This document shows, in pieces, positions 45,001 to 49,811 of a stretch of 64,000 nucleotides of DNA (position 1 is its first letter; every line of letters starts with the position of its first letter). Location: assembly GCA_026018925.1 (NCBI GenBank), contig JAKSZU010000165.1:1-64000 (forward strand), read 5' to 3'. The translations under genes were made by a program, and so were the position numbers. The notes under the pieces were generated by a model. The model had not been told where the DNA came from. It made no database searches and was given only the letters and a program-made list of their open reading frames with translations. This DNA comes from Tupaia tana. Taxonomy: Eukaryota > Chordata > Mammalia > Scandentia > Tupaiidae.

Positions 45001-46768
45001 TGTTTTAAAAGAGTTTTCTGTGATCTGCAGTTCTCATAGTCATTTATCGTTGAACTACAACATGGCCAAAGGCAGTTCAAGTCCTGAACACGATGCTTTC
45101 AAACTCATGCCAAGCAGGTGTGTGTACATGCCCAAGATCCTGGGAAGAGAATGGAGAAAAAGAGACAGCAGCATGACCATTCTCTCTGAGGATGATTTCT
45201 CACTTTTTCTCTCACTGTGTCTCTCTCTTTCTCTCTCCCTGGCAAGTACACATGCCTTAAGGCAAAAACCTCTACAAAAAAAATTAAACTTGTTTTGAAA
45301 ATTTACATAGGATTATTTATGATAATATTGATAGAAAATTATAATGTACAATAAAAATGTAGGTACACAAAGTGACATGCTATATACAAGGAAAAATCAA
45401 TAGAAATTAGGATAGAGCTAGAAGTTAGGATATTCCAGGAGAACAAGATATTTCTTGTTTTCTGAATATTAAAAAACAACTATTTATTTCTGTTGTGATG
45501 AACAAATATGATAAGCCATGGAAATATAAAGTTTATTATAAGGAAAACAGAGGAGAGTGTAGAGAAGAGATCTGGAATAAATTCTCATCATTGATAGTAT
45601 AATTCAGAGCCACAAGATGGGCCAACCAAGATCTTTAGATACTGAGATCCAGTTTTAAATCACTTTAGTGTCACCTGAGGCTGAAAGAATTCTCCCAGTG
45701 TTATCAACATAGGCTCTTAATTCGGTATAACTTGGTATTGCCTTGGGGATTCATCTGTGGAAAATTACACAAAAGTCACCATTTTCTTTAACATGACAAT
45801 TTGTGAAATTACATTTATAAATCTTTGTTTTGTCACCAGATGCAAAGCAGTGTGTCCAGTGCCCAGCTCAAGAGTATCCAAACAGTGAAAGAACTCACTG
45901 CCTCCCCAAGCCTGTGACATTCCTGGCTTTTGAGGATGCTTTGGGAACAGCCATGGCCTGCATGGCTCTGTGTTTCTTTGTCCTCACAGCTACAGTTTTG
46001 TGGATCTTTGTGAAGCACCGAGACACTCCCATTGTCAAGGCCAACAATCAGGCTCTCAGCTTTATTCTGCTCATCTCTCTTCTGCCATGCTTCCTCTGCT
46101 CCTTGCTCTTCATTGGCCATCCTAACATAGTCACCTGTGTCCTCCAACAAGTTGCATTTGGCCTTGTGTTCACTGTGGCTGTTTCCACTGTTTTGGCCAA
46201 AACCATTACTGTGATTCTGGCATTCAGGGCCATGAATCCTGGAAGAACAATGAGGTGCCTGCTGCTCTCAGGGGCTTCCAACTCTGTCATTCCCATTTGC
46301 TCCCTGATCCAAATGATTATCTGTGGAATCTGGCTGGGAACCTCTCCCCCTTTCATTGACATAGACTCACACTCTGAGCCCAGAAGCCTCATCATTGTGT
46401 GCAACAAGGGCTCTGTCACTGCCTTCTACTGTGTACTGGGCTACCTGGGTTTCTTGGCTCTGGGGAGCTTCACTGTGGCTTTCCTGGCCAGGAACCTGCC
46501 TGACACATTCAATGAAGCCAAGCTCCTCACATTCAGCATGCTGGTGTTCTGCAGTGTCTGGGTCACATTTTTCCCTGTCTATCACAGCACCAAGGGGAAG
46601 TTCATGGTGGTCGTGGAGGTCTTCTCCATTTTGGCCTCCAGTGCAGGGCTCCTAGGCTGCATTTTTGTGCCCAAGTGCTATATTATTCTTATAAGGCCTG
46701 ATAAGAATTCCTGGAAAGCTTTAAAAAGCAGAAGAGGTTACAAACAAAATATAAGATTTATATCATAA
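13007..46768 (+). CDS. Vmn2r: Vomeronasal type-2 receptor (V2R), six-exon gene, apparently intact
   Basis: Family C G-protein-coupled receptor, expected on vomeronasal sensory neurons where V2Rs detect peptide and protein pheromones. CDS = join(13007-13227, 22080-22371, 32550-33365, 37525-37749, 41476-41599, 45840-46768): 2607 nt, 868 residues plus stop. Exon lengths 221, 292, 816, 225, 124 and 929 nt follow the standard V2R plan, every junction has AG/GT sites, phases match, and I see no stop or frameshift. Order of domains: signal peptide (about 1-20), Venus-flytrap ligand-binding domain (exons 1-4), nine-cysteine domain (exon 5 and start of exon 6), seven-helix domain (about 594-850), short C-tail. 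Introns are about 8.9, 10.2, 4.2, 3.7 and 4.2 kb, swollen by L1, a provirus and SINEs. The family assignment is secure; which paralogue it is, and whether it is expressed, cannot be told from sequence alone. Confidence 0.9.
13228..13690. other. V2R intron 1, 5' part; nothing recognised
   Basis: Starts GTAAGT. It contains a GT-rich patch (about 13242-13305) and otherwise low-copy sequence. Confidence 0.5.
13690..13890 (-). repeat. Long-form SINE, reverse, partial
   Basis: GCATGCACATGTTCCTG body complement and a head complement ACCACCATGCCACCTCCTGG. The tail part is missing. Confidence 0.6.
14196..14290 (+). repeat. SINE head fragment, forward
   Basis: AGCAGTCAAGTGGAATAGTG and GGTTTGAATC echo the A- and B-box parts of the tRNA head. 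The rest is lost. Confidence 0.4.
14460..14715 (+). repeat. Long-form SINE, forward, diverged
   Basis: Body GCAGAATGGAGGAGAAGTAA and tail CCTATAGCAAAAAAAAATA are clear; the head is degenerate. Confidence 0.6.
14826..15085 (+). repeat. Long-form SINE, forward
   Basis: Head CCACTTGACTGATTGCAGTT, body AAAATGAAGAAGAAGG, tail ACAACCTTTCAAAAAAG. Diverged. Confidence 0.6.
15090..15530. other. V2R intron 1, AT-rich; nothing recognised
   Basis: No repeat or coding pattern that I can name. Confidence 0.4.
15535..15702 (-). repeat. Short-form SINE, reverse
   Basis: Degenerate tail, GAAAGTGAGAAATCAAGCCA, then head complement AAACACCATGCCACCTGCTG. Confidence 0.65.
16250..20080 (-). pseudogene. L1-B ORF2 remnant
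   Basis: Pieces in order on the - strand: endonuclease half (about 20050-19160, with NIYRTLHL and [12 protein letters not shown]), reverse transcriptase (18749-17600) with [15 protein letters not shown], and the thumb and C-terminal part (17531-16245) with [20 protein letters not shown] and [12 protein letters not shown] duplicated segment displaces the palm, and several stops are present. Inactive. Confidence 0.8.
19924..19950. repeat. (GT)n microsatellite in L1-B
   Basis: TGTGTG run of about 25 bp. Confidence 0.9.
20085..21075 (-). pseudogene. L1-B ORF1 remnant
   Basis: The complement starts MARSRRASGLN near 21075 and runs through [16 protein letters not shown] (about 20880-20980). A frameshifted middle follows, then an open C-terminal segment 20204-20572 with [13 protein letters not shown] and [13 protein letters not shown]. 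Inactive. Confidence 0.75.
21405..21715 (-). repeat. Repeated 5' UTR module of L1-B
   Basis: A ~100-bp unit occurs twice about 200 bp apart (about 21430-21520 and 21635-21720): GGAGATGGAAATGRGCTCTG, CTGAAGAGCTGGGGG, GTGGGGTAAGGA. Some mammalian L1 5' UTRs carry tandem monomers with promoter activity; this looks like a two-copy version. Confidence 0.6.
21720..22079. other. V2R intron 1, 3' part with acceptor
   Basis: Low-copy sequence ending in the pyrimidine tract CCCCTCTGTTTAG used by exon 2. Confidence 0.5.
22080..22371 (+). CDS. V2R exon 2: Venus-flytrap domain
   Basis: The acceptor CTGTTTAG precedes the exon and the donor CAG/GTAAGT follows it. The translation begins [20 protein letters not shown], the classic V2R exon 2 opening, and continues with a [10 protein letters not shown] block and an AIIAG motif. 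Length 292 nt is standard. It ends in phase 0 at residue 171. No stop inside. It sits 360 bp beyond the 5' end of the antisense L1-B. Confidence 0.9.
22603..22855 (+). repeat. Long-form SINE, forward
   Basis: Head GCCACCTGGTAATATAGTGG, body around CATCCCCTATGAGGGGTGAT, tail CCTATGACAAATTAAAAATA. Diverged. Confidence 0.65.
22856..23880. other. V2R intron 2, 5' part; nothing recognised
   Basis: About 1 kb of low-copy sequence without a repeat or gene I can name. An open stretch at 23355-23594 looks like chance. Confidence 0.4.
23885..24415 (+). mobile_element. 3' end of a HAL1-like element
   Basis: Contains both end modules of the element at 5.4-7.7 kb: CACTATGCAGTATATTCTGG (about 24070) and AATATACAGTGTATTCTGAA (about 24335), with the same linker (TATATCCCCAGCTATGTACT). 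5'-truncated; no ORF1. Confidence 0.75.
23938..24015. repeat. (AT)n microsatellite
   Basis: About 36 bp of pure AT followed by ACATAT/ATAAGT variants, located where the HAL1-like elements carry a shorter ATATAT run. Confidence 0.9.
24512..24963 (-). repeat. 3' LTR of the provirus
   Basis: 452 bp, same length as its partner. TATAAAA lies at about 24694-24701 (complement) and AATAAA at about 24613-24619 (complement), giving a normal U3-R-U5 layout on the - strand. The termini are intact. Confidence 0.93.
24964..24979 (-). other. Polypurine tract before the 3' LTR
   Basis: The complement reads GCAAAATGGGGGAA and abuts the LTR terminus TGTAAG. It is the expected primer site for plus-strand synthesis. 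Confidence 0.8.
24980..25756 (-). pseudogene. env: Proviral env remnant with large internal deletion
   Basis: A hydrophobic leader and the beginning of the surface subunit are readable at 25756-25307 and in a shifted frame at 25485-25222 ([27 protein letters not shown]). They are followed within a few tens of bases by the end of the transmembrane subunit ([10 protein letters not shown]-like, [12 protein letters not shown]-like, about 25190-25040). Most of the surface subunit and the fusion and ectodomain part of the transmembrane subunit, probably over 1 kb, are gone. With the frameshift, no envelope can be made. Confidence 0.8.
25692..26831 (-). pseudogene. pol: Proviral integrase remnant, long open frame
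   Basis: 379 codons, the longest open frame in the provirus. The zinc-binding HHCC domain (HKLTHLG, CRPCQ) is followed by the catalytic core: first acidic residue in WEVDFTE, third in [12 protein letters not shown]. At the second position the usual aspartate before NGPAF is glycine (IGSGNGPAF), which should abolish catalysis. The C-terminal domain ends at 25692 and overlaps the env start by about 65 bp, as in gammaretroviruses. Confidence 0.9.
26832..27202 (-). pseudogene. pol: Proviral RNase H, second half
   Basis: [13 protein letters not shown] and [16 protein letters not shown] match the gammaretroviral RNase H core, including the TDS catalytic aspartate. A stop or frameshift near 27.0 kb separates this from the C-terminal piece. 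Confidence 0.8.
27190..28770 (-). pseudogene. pol: Proviral reverse transcriptase and first half of RNase H
   Basis: The N-terminal linker is shifted between 28770 and 28554. The polymerase domain is then open at 28553-27687: [13 protein letters not shown], the [14 protein letters not shown] palm motif, and catalytic YVDD near 28170. A frameshift near 27.7 kb follows. The connection and RNase H parts continue in shifted frames (27638-27279 and 27492-27190). The catalytic YVDD is kept but the chain is broken, so no full enzyme can be made. Confidence 0.87.
28771..29196 (-). pseudogene. pro: Proviral protease remnant
   Basis: Aspartic protease after the gag TAG. The active-site motif [10 protein letters not shown] is intact and LLGRDLL lies near the C-terminus. 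It is open for about 125 codons, then stops at 28771, where it should continue into reverse transcriptase. It would have been made by stop-codon read-through. Confidence 0.85.
29197..30803 (-). pseudogene. gag: Proviral gag remnant
   Basis: Structural polyprotein. The start MGQTVVTPL at 30803 carries the glycine used for myristoylation of matrix. An in-frame TGA at 30510-30512 interrupts matrix. The next stretch (30503-29907) holds a PPPY late-domain motif and the start of capsid ([25 protein letters not shown]). A frameshift near 29.8-29.9 kb follows, then the capsid end with a lysine/glutamate-rich tail (29792-29304). Nucleocapsid has the start of a zinc knuckle (QCAYCKEK) but shifts frame within an A-run near 29305. 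The natural gag end is a TAG at 29197-29199 followed by G-rich sequence, matching the read-through arrangement of gammaretroviruses. Not functional. Confidence 0.88.
30804..31197 (-). other. Proviral leader between primer site and gag
   Basis: About 390 bp on the - strand, where a splice donor and packaging signal would lie in a working virus. I cannot point to either with confidence. Confidence 0.5.
31198..31215 (-). other. Primer-binding site, tRNA-Pro type
   Basis: The complement reads TGGGGGCTCGTCCAGGAT, 3 bases inside the 5' LTR end. It differs at one position from the murine-leukaemia-type tRNA-Pro site as I remember it. This supports a gammaretroviral class I assignment. Confidence 0.85.
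31219..31670 (-). repeat. 5' LTR of the provirus
   Basis: 452 bp, TG...CA ends when read on either strand (TGTAAG...CTTACA). On the - strand U3 carries an 18-bp direct repeat around GTGATAAACTGCC and a TATAAAA element. The cleavage-signal position reads AAATTAAA here and AATAAA in the other LTR. About 20 differences from the 3' LTR counted by eye, roughly 4%. Confidence 0.93.
31671..32512. other. V2R intron 2, 3' part; nothing recognised
   Basis: Low-copy AT-rich sequence with a short A(A/T)AAA run (31935-31968). No gene or nameable repeat. Confidence 0.4.
32515..32543. repeat. (TTTG)n microsatellite at the exon 3 acceptor
   Basis: About seven TTTG units end six bases before the AG that opens V2R exon 3, so the repeat is the pyrimidine tract of that splice site. 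Confidence 0.9.
32550..33365 (+). CDS. V2R exon 3: main part of Venus-flytrap domain
   Basis: Begins [20 protein letters not shown] directly after a TTTATTCAG acceptor, as in other V2Rs (usual form TYGPFDP.LSD...FPSLYQM). 272 codons, phase 0 at both ends, open throughout; the frame also runs upstream through the TTTG repeat, which is intronic. The donor is CAG/GTAAAC, weaker than those of exons 1 and 2. The C-terminal part carries conserved cysteines (around [15 protein letters not shown] and LTMCDP) and the [12 protein letters not shown] stretch typical of the family. Confidence 0.92.
33425..33662 (-). repeat. Long-form SINE, reverse
   Basis: Complement of tail and body (CCCAGAAGGTATGGCCACAG), ending AACCATCACATCACCTCTGA. 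Confidence 0.65.
33690..33935 (-). repeat. Long-form SINE, reverse
   Basis: TCCTCTAGGGATTTTGGGCA body complement and CTAACCACCAAGCCATCTGC head complement. Lies directly next to the previous copy. Confidence 0.65.
33936..34519. other. V2R intron 3; nothing recognised
   Basis: Low-copy sequence; short ORFs on both strands lack any family pattern. Confidence 0.4.
34520..34695 (+). repeat. Short-form SINE, forward
   Basis: GGAACCAGCAGGTGGCATCA head; the tail is (AATAA)n-like. Confidence 0.75.
34979..35240 (+). repeat. Long-form SINE, forward
   Basis: GGGACCAGCAGTTGGCATAA head, CTAAGATCCTGAGAGGAG body, CTATAGCAAAAACCTCTC tail. Well preserved. Confidence 0.85.
35348..35510 (+). repeat. Short-form SINE, forward, diverged
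   Basis: GTACGGTTAAATCGCTAGAC head, CTTGCTTTTTCATTTTTC junction and AATAATAGATAAATAAATAA tail. Confidence 0.6.
35525..35770 (+). repeat. Long-form SINE, forward, degenerate
   Basis: CATGCCAGGCATGTATGCAT and TATCCCAAAAGAAAGAAGAA match the body; head weak. Confidence 0.5.
35795..36063 (+). repeat. Long-form SINE, forward, with clear target duplication
   Basis: Complete head-to-tail copy. AGAATTTAAAAGTTTGGGG occurs at 35777-35794 and again at 36064-36081. The next SINE starts at once after the second copy. Confidence 0.88.
36081..36335 (+). repeat. Long-form SINE, forward, abutting the previous copy
   Basis: GGACCTCAGATGGCATAATG head, AAATCCCAAGAGGAGGATGG body, CTATAGCAAAAATCTTTC tail. Confidence 0.8.
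36336..36617. other. V2R intron 3; nothing recognised
   Basis: Low-copy AT-rich spacer between SINEs. Confidence 0.4.
36620..36770 (+). repeat. Short-form SINE, forward, with target duplication
   Basis: GGGACCAGCAGGTGGCATAG head, CTTGCTTTCTCAGTTTCCCT junction, TCTGGTCAAATTTTAAAAAT tail. TTTTCCTACA flanks both sides (about 36609 and 36772). Confidence 0.85.
36785..36910 (-). repeat. Long-form SINE fragment, reverse
   Basis: Body complement (AAATCACCACCCATGAGGAA, GGGACATGCACACACATG); head missing. Confidence 0.5.
36945..37096 (-). repeat. Short-form SINE, reverse
   Basis: TTTGATCAGAGAGACACAGA tail complement to TTAACCACCGTGTCACCTGT head complement. Confidence 0.75.
37097..37524. other. V2R intron 3, 3' part
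   Basis: Low-copy sequence ending in the exon 4 acceptor (TGCCTTTAATCCAG). Nothing else recognised. Confidence 0.45.
37525..37749 (+). CDS. V2R exon 4: end of Venus-flytrap domain
   Basis: Starts at LHPFL after a TTTAATCCAG acceptor and ends in SFKE before GTATGA. 75 codons, phase 0. LDEKR, QYEIHN, KVGDF and [10 protein letters not shown] match the family's exon 4 layout (usual: LDEKRK...YEI.NFWNFP...KVG.F...WA..F.E). The middle, around [10 protein letters not shown], has lost the usual NFWNFP block, so this is the most divergent exon, but it stays open. Confidence 0.8.
37845..38180 (-). mobile_element. L1 3' end, antisense
   Basis: The complement resembles the L1 3' UTR (CAGTTTCTACTATAGAGTGC, CATTATCATCAGCAAATAGC), ending where a second L1 end begins. 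Confidence 0.6.
38180..38405 (-). mobile_element. L1 3' end, antisense, second copy
   Basis: GTGAATTTTCCAACATGAAT and ATCAATAAATAATAATCCAT match the antisense L1 ends at 44.3 and 63.7 kb. Confidence 0.7.
38416..38680 (+). repeat. Long-form SINE, forward
   Basis: GGGCCAGCAGATGCTGTGCT head, TGAGAGGATAATGGGGGG body. Diverged. Confidence 0.7.
38930..39168 (-). repeat. Long-form SINE, reverse
   Basis: GAATTAGGGCATGTGTACTC tail complement to GCGCCATCTGCTGGTCCCC head complement. AAGAAATGCATTTTT-like sequence lies on both sides and may be the target duplication. Confidence 0.78.
39169..39515. other. V2R intron 4; nothing recognised
   Basis: Low-copy sequence with a TATGTGTG-rich patch near 39360-39400. 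Confidence 0.4.
39518..39790 (+). repeat. Long-form SINE, forward, with target duplication
   Basis: Complete copy. AATACCATTTATG before it (about 39508) recurs as AATACCATTCATG after it (about 39791). Confidence 0.85.
39870..40037 (-). repeat. Short-form SINE, reverse
   Basis: TTTGACCAGAGACAGAGAGA tail complement to ATCCACCCCACCATCTGCCA head complement. Confidence 0.78.
40122..40402 (+). repeat. Long-form SINE, forward
   Basis: GGGCCCAGAAGATCACATAG head; CT-rich segment expanded (40320-40360). Confidence 0.72.
40403..40795. other. V2R intron 4; nothing recognised
   Basis: Low-copy AT-rich sequence. Confidence 0.4.
40797..40995 (+). repeat. Short-form SINE with (AAT)n tail
   Basis: GGGCTGGCAGGTGACATGAT head, GGCTTGCTTTCTCACTTTCC junction, then about 36 bp of AAT repeats (40927-40962). 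Confidence 0.8.
41060..41312 (+). repeat. Long-form SINE, forward
   Basis: GGCGGCCAAGAGGTAGCATA head, CAAATCCTGAGACGGCAATA body, CTATAGCAAAAATCTCTC tail. Confidence 0.75.
41476..41599 (+). CDS. V2R exon 5: cysteine-rich domain
   Basis: 124 nt, the canonical length for this V2R exon. The acceptor is TGCTCAG and the donor is GTATGA. Opens [20 protein letters not shown] and contains [11 protein letters not shown], giving six of the nine domain cysteines. It ends one base into a codon that is completed by exon 6 (Asn). Confidence 0.9.
41697..41935 (+). repeat. Long-form SINE, forward
   Basis: GGGGCCAGAAGGTGATGTGG head, CTATAGCAAAACTCTCTC tail running into a CT repeat. Confidence 0.75.
41915..42018. 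repeat. (CT)n-(CA)n compound microsatellite
   Basis: CT run, then ACACAC-rich run to 42018, grown from a SINE tail. Confidence 0.9.
42360..42622 (-). repeat. Long-form SINE, reverse
   Basis: TTTGCTATAGGGTGTGAGCA tail complement, CATTATGTCAACTGCTGGAC head complement. AAAATATTTTAAA flanks both sides (about 42349 and 42619). Confidence 0.82.
42623..43115. other. V2R intron 5; nothing recognised
   Basis: Low-copy AT-rich sequence. Confidence 0.4.
43117..43372 (+). repeat. Long-form SINE, forward, diverged
   Basis: GGAGACAGCCCATGGCATGG head; body altered; tail CTCTCAGCAATTTTTTTT. Confidence 0.6.
43384..43520 (+). repeat. Short-form SINE, forward
   Basis: GGAGCCCGCAGGTGGCATGG head, GGCTTGTTTTCTCACTTTCA junction, AAAATAATATAATAATAAT tail. 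Confidence 0.8.
43545..43735 (+). mobile_element. L1 3' end fragment, sense
   Basis: TTTGTATTGACTGATATGCA and GTAATACACTGTAAAGTTCT match the 3' end of the L1 at 60.92-61.06 kb. Confidence 0.7.
43746..43930 (+). repeat. Short-form SINE, forward
   Basis: GGGGCCAGTAGGTGGCATGA head; AATAATAAATTAATTAAATA tail. Confidence 0.78.
44115..44536 (-). repeat. Short-form SINE, reverse, split by an L1 end
   Basis: Body complement 44115-44271 (GGGAAAGTGAGAAAGCAAGT), head complement 44509-44536 (GCCATGACACCTGCTGACCC). The two parts are separated by the antisense L1 end at 44272-44508. Confidence 0.65.
44272..44508 (-). mobile_element. L1 3' end, antisense, nested in a SINE
   Basis: GTGAATTTTCCAACATGTAT, ATCAACAAATAATAATCCAT and TTCCCACACT match the other antisense L1 ends at 38.2 and 63.7 kb. 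Confidence 0.72.
44537..45025. other. V2R intron 5; nothing recognised
   Basis: Low-copy AT-rich sequence. Confidence 0.4.
45028..45288 (+). repeat. Long-form SINE, forward, diverged head
   Basis: GCCCAAGATCCTGGGAAGAG body and CCTTAAGGCAAAAACCTCTA tail. Confidence 0.7.
45289..45839. other. V2R intron 5, 3' part
   Basis: Low-copy sequence ending in the exon 6 acceptor. Nothing else recognised. Confidence 0.45.
45840..46768 (+). CDS. V2R exon 6: end of cysteine-rich domain, seven-helix domain and C-tail
   Basis: 929 nt including the stop, entered through TTTTGTCACCAG. The first residues (KQCVQCP...HCL) supply the last three cysteines. Seven hydrophobic helices follow. Family landmarks are [30 protein letters not shown], a CNKGS loop, [49 protein letters not shown] and PKCYIIL.RPDKNSW. 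The tail is short and ends IRFIS. Its final ~75 bases and 3' flank recur near 52.33 kb as a remnant. Intact and the best-conserved exon of the gene. Confidence 0.95.
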
Positions 46769-47105
46769 GACTGTATCACAATTTTATGGTTTTGAACCAG
46801 AAAGGTACAAATTTTATATTCTTTTAAAGTAATTGAAAATGATTGTGTTATTAAATTCATTTTTAAAACAGTGTATGCATCCAAGTTTTGACAGTCATAC
46901 TTTCAACTATGATTGGTATCTTAGATTAATGGGTATTTTTTACATTATGGGTATTGATTAATGTTTACATTTTATTAATTATTTAGTATTTATTGTGTTC
47001 TCCTAGAAAGCTTTTTACTTCTATATAGTCAGGAATAATGTCTTTACTTCTATATCTGATTTCTTGATTTGTATCTTCTCTCTCTGTTCTTGTAAGGCCT
47101 TGCTT
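46769..47105 (+). other. V2R 3' UTR and near flank
   Basis: AT-rich non-coding sequence after the TAA stop. An ATTAAA-type signal near 46851 could direct polyadenylation, though no clear AATAAA stands out. The stretch is repeated, somewhat diverged, at about 52.40-52.72 kb behind the receptor-tail remnant. Confidence 0.5.
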
Positions 47106-47107
47106 TA

Positions 47108-47264
47108 TTTAACTTTATTATTTTGATGACCATAATTTATTTTAATTTGACCAGAGAGTCAGGGAGAGTGAGAAAGTAAGTCCCCAGTTCTGGGACTCAA
47201 ATTGCTGTCCATCATGTGGGAGTCCAGTGCTCTCAACTACTACACTTTCTGCTGGCCACTGAAA
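47108..47264 (-). repeat. Short-form SINE, reverse (shared with 55.07 kb)
   Basis: TTTGACCAGAGAGTCAGGGA to CTACACTTTCTGCTGGCC. Sits at the same place as the SINE at 55065-55232, so it predates the tandem duplication. Confidence 0.78.
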
Positions 47265-48627
47265 TTTAAAAATGATTCCAAGAACATAGATTGAGGAAAG
47301 GACAGTAGTTCAATAAATGGTTCTGGATATAGCAGCTATCCATGTCAGAAAGAACAGATTAAGAACTTAAATGAAGACACAAAACAGGACTACAAAACAA
47401 AAGTAGGCGAAATGCCTCAAGTATTGATCTGGGTACAGATTTTTTTTTTCTCTTTAAATGTATATTTTACATTAATTCACTATACATCATTACAGCATAC
47501 AAATGAATTTTCCATCCAAAATACACTGTGTATTGGCTCAATCAAGCACATCAACATACATGTTTTCAGCAAATAATTTTCCAATTCTTATGTCTTGTAT
47601 ACTTTGTTTTTTGTTTTGCCATCCTTGATTCCTTATCCCTAACCATCTGCCATGTCCCACCCTCCTCCCACACTGTCTCTGGTATCCATGGTTGCTTTCT
47701 ATGCCTTCCCCCCCTCATTTAATTGATTTGCTAATGAACTTAATTAGTCTAAATATATTCAATAGCTAGCACAGCTGATATATACCTATACATGAACCCA
47801 AATCTGACTTTAGGCATAAACCCCAGTGAGTAGAATGAACATATTATAAAGTAGTACGCAGCTGGGGCTATATAGTTTACTGCAGTCATCAAATATGAAT
47901 TTTTTTTTAAATTTCGATATGAACAGTTTTACCGTTTTTTTTTTTCTCCTGCAACTTGTTTTTTTAATTACTTAACATTCATTCCCTGAGCATCATCACA
48001 ACGTACTAAATGTGGTTTTCCAACTAGAATAAACTGCATAGTGGCTTAATCATGCATTATCATCAATAATATTCCATTTCTACTTTCATACATATGTATA
48101 CGTATATATATGTTTTTTTACCCCATGTTTAACATTCTGCCCTTTCCCACTCTCTTATTACACTATCTCTGCTATATACAGTTGTCTTCCATTCCTTTTT
48201 CCCCAACATTTTGTTGATCACACAATGTCATATGTAATCTAACTACTTTCAACAGCAAGTTCAGCCGGTAATTTCAAGAAGAGCAGCTTTGAACTGGTAA
48301 TGATATTTCCTTGAAACTTAAAGCCTAGAAACGGGTTAGTATTCTGTTCAAATAGTAGGTAGATGCACCTATCAACAGCTCAAGACAGGACAAAAATCCT
48401 TTAAAACCGGAAAACAAAGCTTAGGAGAAAAGAAGCAATAATTTAGTCAAGTCACAGAATGTTGTTTCATCGGTTCAGTCTCATGTACTTAATCTTTCTT
48501 CTGTTAAGTTTCGATCTTCCAGATTGAATTCTGGGATATAATATTCATCTCCAAACATTGTCCCTACAATTAAGTTGCACATTTTCTTAGTTTTTGAACT
48601 CTTATTTCTGTGTGTCTGCATTTAATT

Positions 48628-48903
48628 TTACTGACATAGCACTCCCTTAAGAACTTCTTGGAGATCTGGTCTGGTGCTGGTAAATTCTTTCAGGTTTTGT
48701 TTATCTGGGAAAGTTCGTGTCTTTTCTTCCCAAATGAACGATAATCTTGCTGGGTACAGAATTCTCGGTTGAAATTTCTTTTCCCTTAATACTTTGAATA
48801 TATTTTCCCATTCTCTCCTCGCTCGCATTGTTTCCGATGAGAGGTCTGCCGTTAGTCTGATGGGATACCCTTTGTAGGTAACTTGCCTTTTTTCTCTAGC
48901 CAT
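48628..48903 (-). pseudogene. HAL1-like ORF1, C-terminal third, open
   Basis: AREKRQVTYKGYP..., RPDLQEVLKGVLCQ end. In the same order as the L1 ORF1p C-terminal domain. Its start overlaps the CTCTAGCCA target duplication of the SINE that splits the ORF, so without the SINE both parts would be continuous. The stop is followed directly by the element's 3' region. Confidence 0.82.
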
Positions 48904-49082
48904 TTTTTTTTAAATTATTTATTTACTCATTCATTTATTTTTTAATATGACCAGAGAGAGACAGAGGGTGAGAATGAGAGAGAGAAGAGGTGAGAAAGCA
49001 AGCCACCAGATTCAGGACTCGAACCGTGGTCGGCCATATGGGAGTGTCCAGAGCCTTAACCACCACGCCACCTGCTGGTCCC
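48903..49082 (-). repeat. Short-form SINE, reverse, inside HAL1-like ORF1
   Basis: AATATGACCAGAGAGAGACA to AACCACCACGCCACCTGCTG. CTCTAGCCA occurs on both sides (about 48894 and 49082). Confidence 0.9.
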
Positions 49083-49811
49083 TCTAGCCAGTCTTAGTAT
49101 CTTGCCTTTGTCTGTGGTTTTGGTCAATCTGGCTATAATGTGTCTTGGAGAAGATCTTCTAGGGTTGATTCTGTTTGGGGTCCTCTGTATTTCTTGGGAC
49201 TGAATCTTTGAGTGCCTCTCCAGGTTTGGAAAGTTTTCTTGCAGGATTTCATGCAATAGATTATCAATGCCCTTATGAGTCTCTTCACCCTCTGGGATGC
49301 CTATTATCTGGATGTTTGGACGTTTAATTGTATCTAGTACTTCTCCCATATTATTCTCAAATTTTTGGGCCATTTTTTGAATCTTCATGGTGGATTTTTC
49401 TAGCCCAGCCATTTTCTCTTCTACATTAGAGATGCTATGTTCTGTATGATCTAGTCTGCTTTTAATACTTTCAAGGGAGATTTTGATTTCTTGTATTATA
49501 GCCTTCATCTCTAACAGTTCCATCTGATTCTTTTGTAAAGTGTGAAATTCCTCTTTTAGATCTTGCATGAATTTCCTCACCTCCTGGAACTCTTCAACTC
49601 CTTTCTCCTTCCTCTTCAGCAGTTCCTTGTCTCTCTTCTCTTCCATCTCTGTTAGCTTTGCCATTATGAATGTTCTGAATTCTTTATCAGACATTTCCAT
49701 GATTTTCATTGAACTGTGTGTGAATGAGGAGGAGCTATCTGTTTCCCTTGTGGGAGAGGTATTTTCCTGCTTCCCCATATTTCTTGTGGTCCTGCAGTGA
49801 TTTCTAGCCAT
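49083..49811 (-). pseudogene. HAL1-like ORF1, N-terminal two thirds, open
   Basis: About 240 codons open. Opens MARNHCRTTRNMGKQE, then the KIMEMSDKEFRTFIMAKLTE block, a long coiled coil (LLKRKEKGVEEFQEV..., NQMELLEMKAIIQEI), IQIIGIPEGEE and [20 protein letters not shown]. These are the coiled-coil and RNA-recognition parts of L1 ORF1p. A SINE interrupts it after residue ~243. Confidence 0.85.

Noticed and set aside
46048-46419. Antisense ORFs opposite V2R exon 6
   Set aside because: They mirror the codon pattern of the conserved receptor exon and have no family resemblance.
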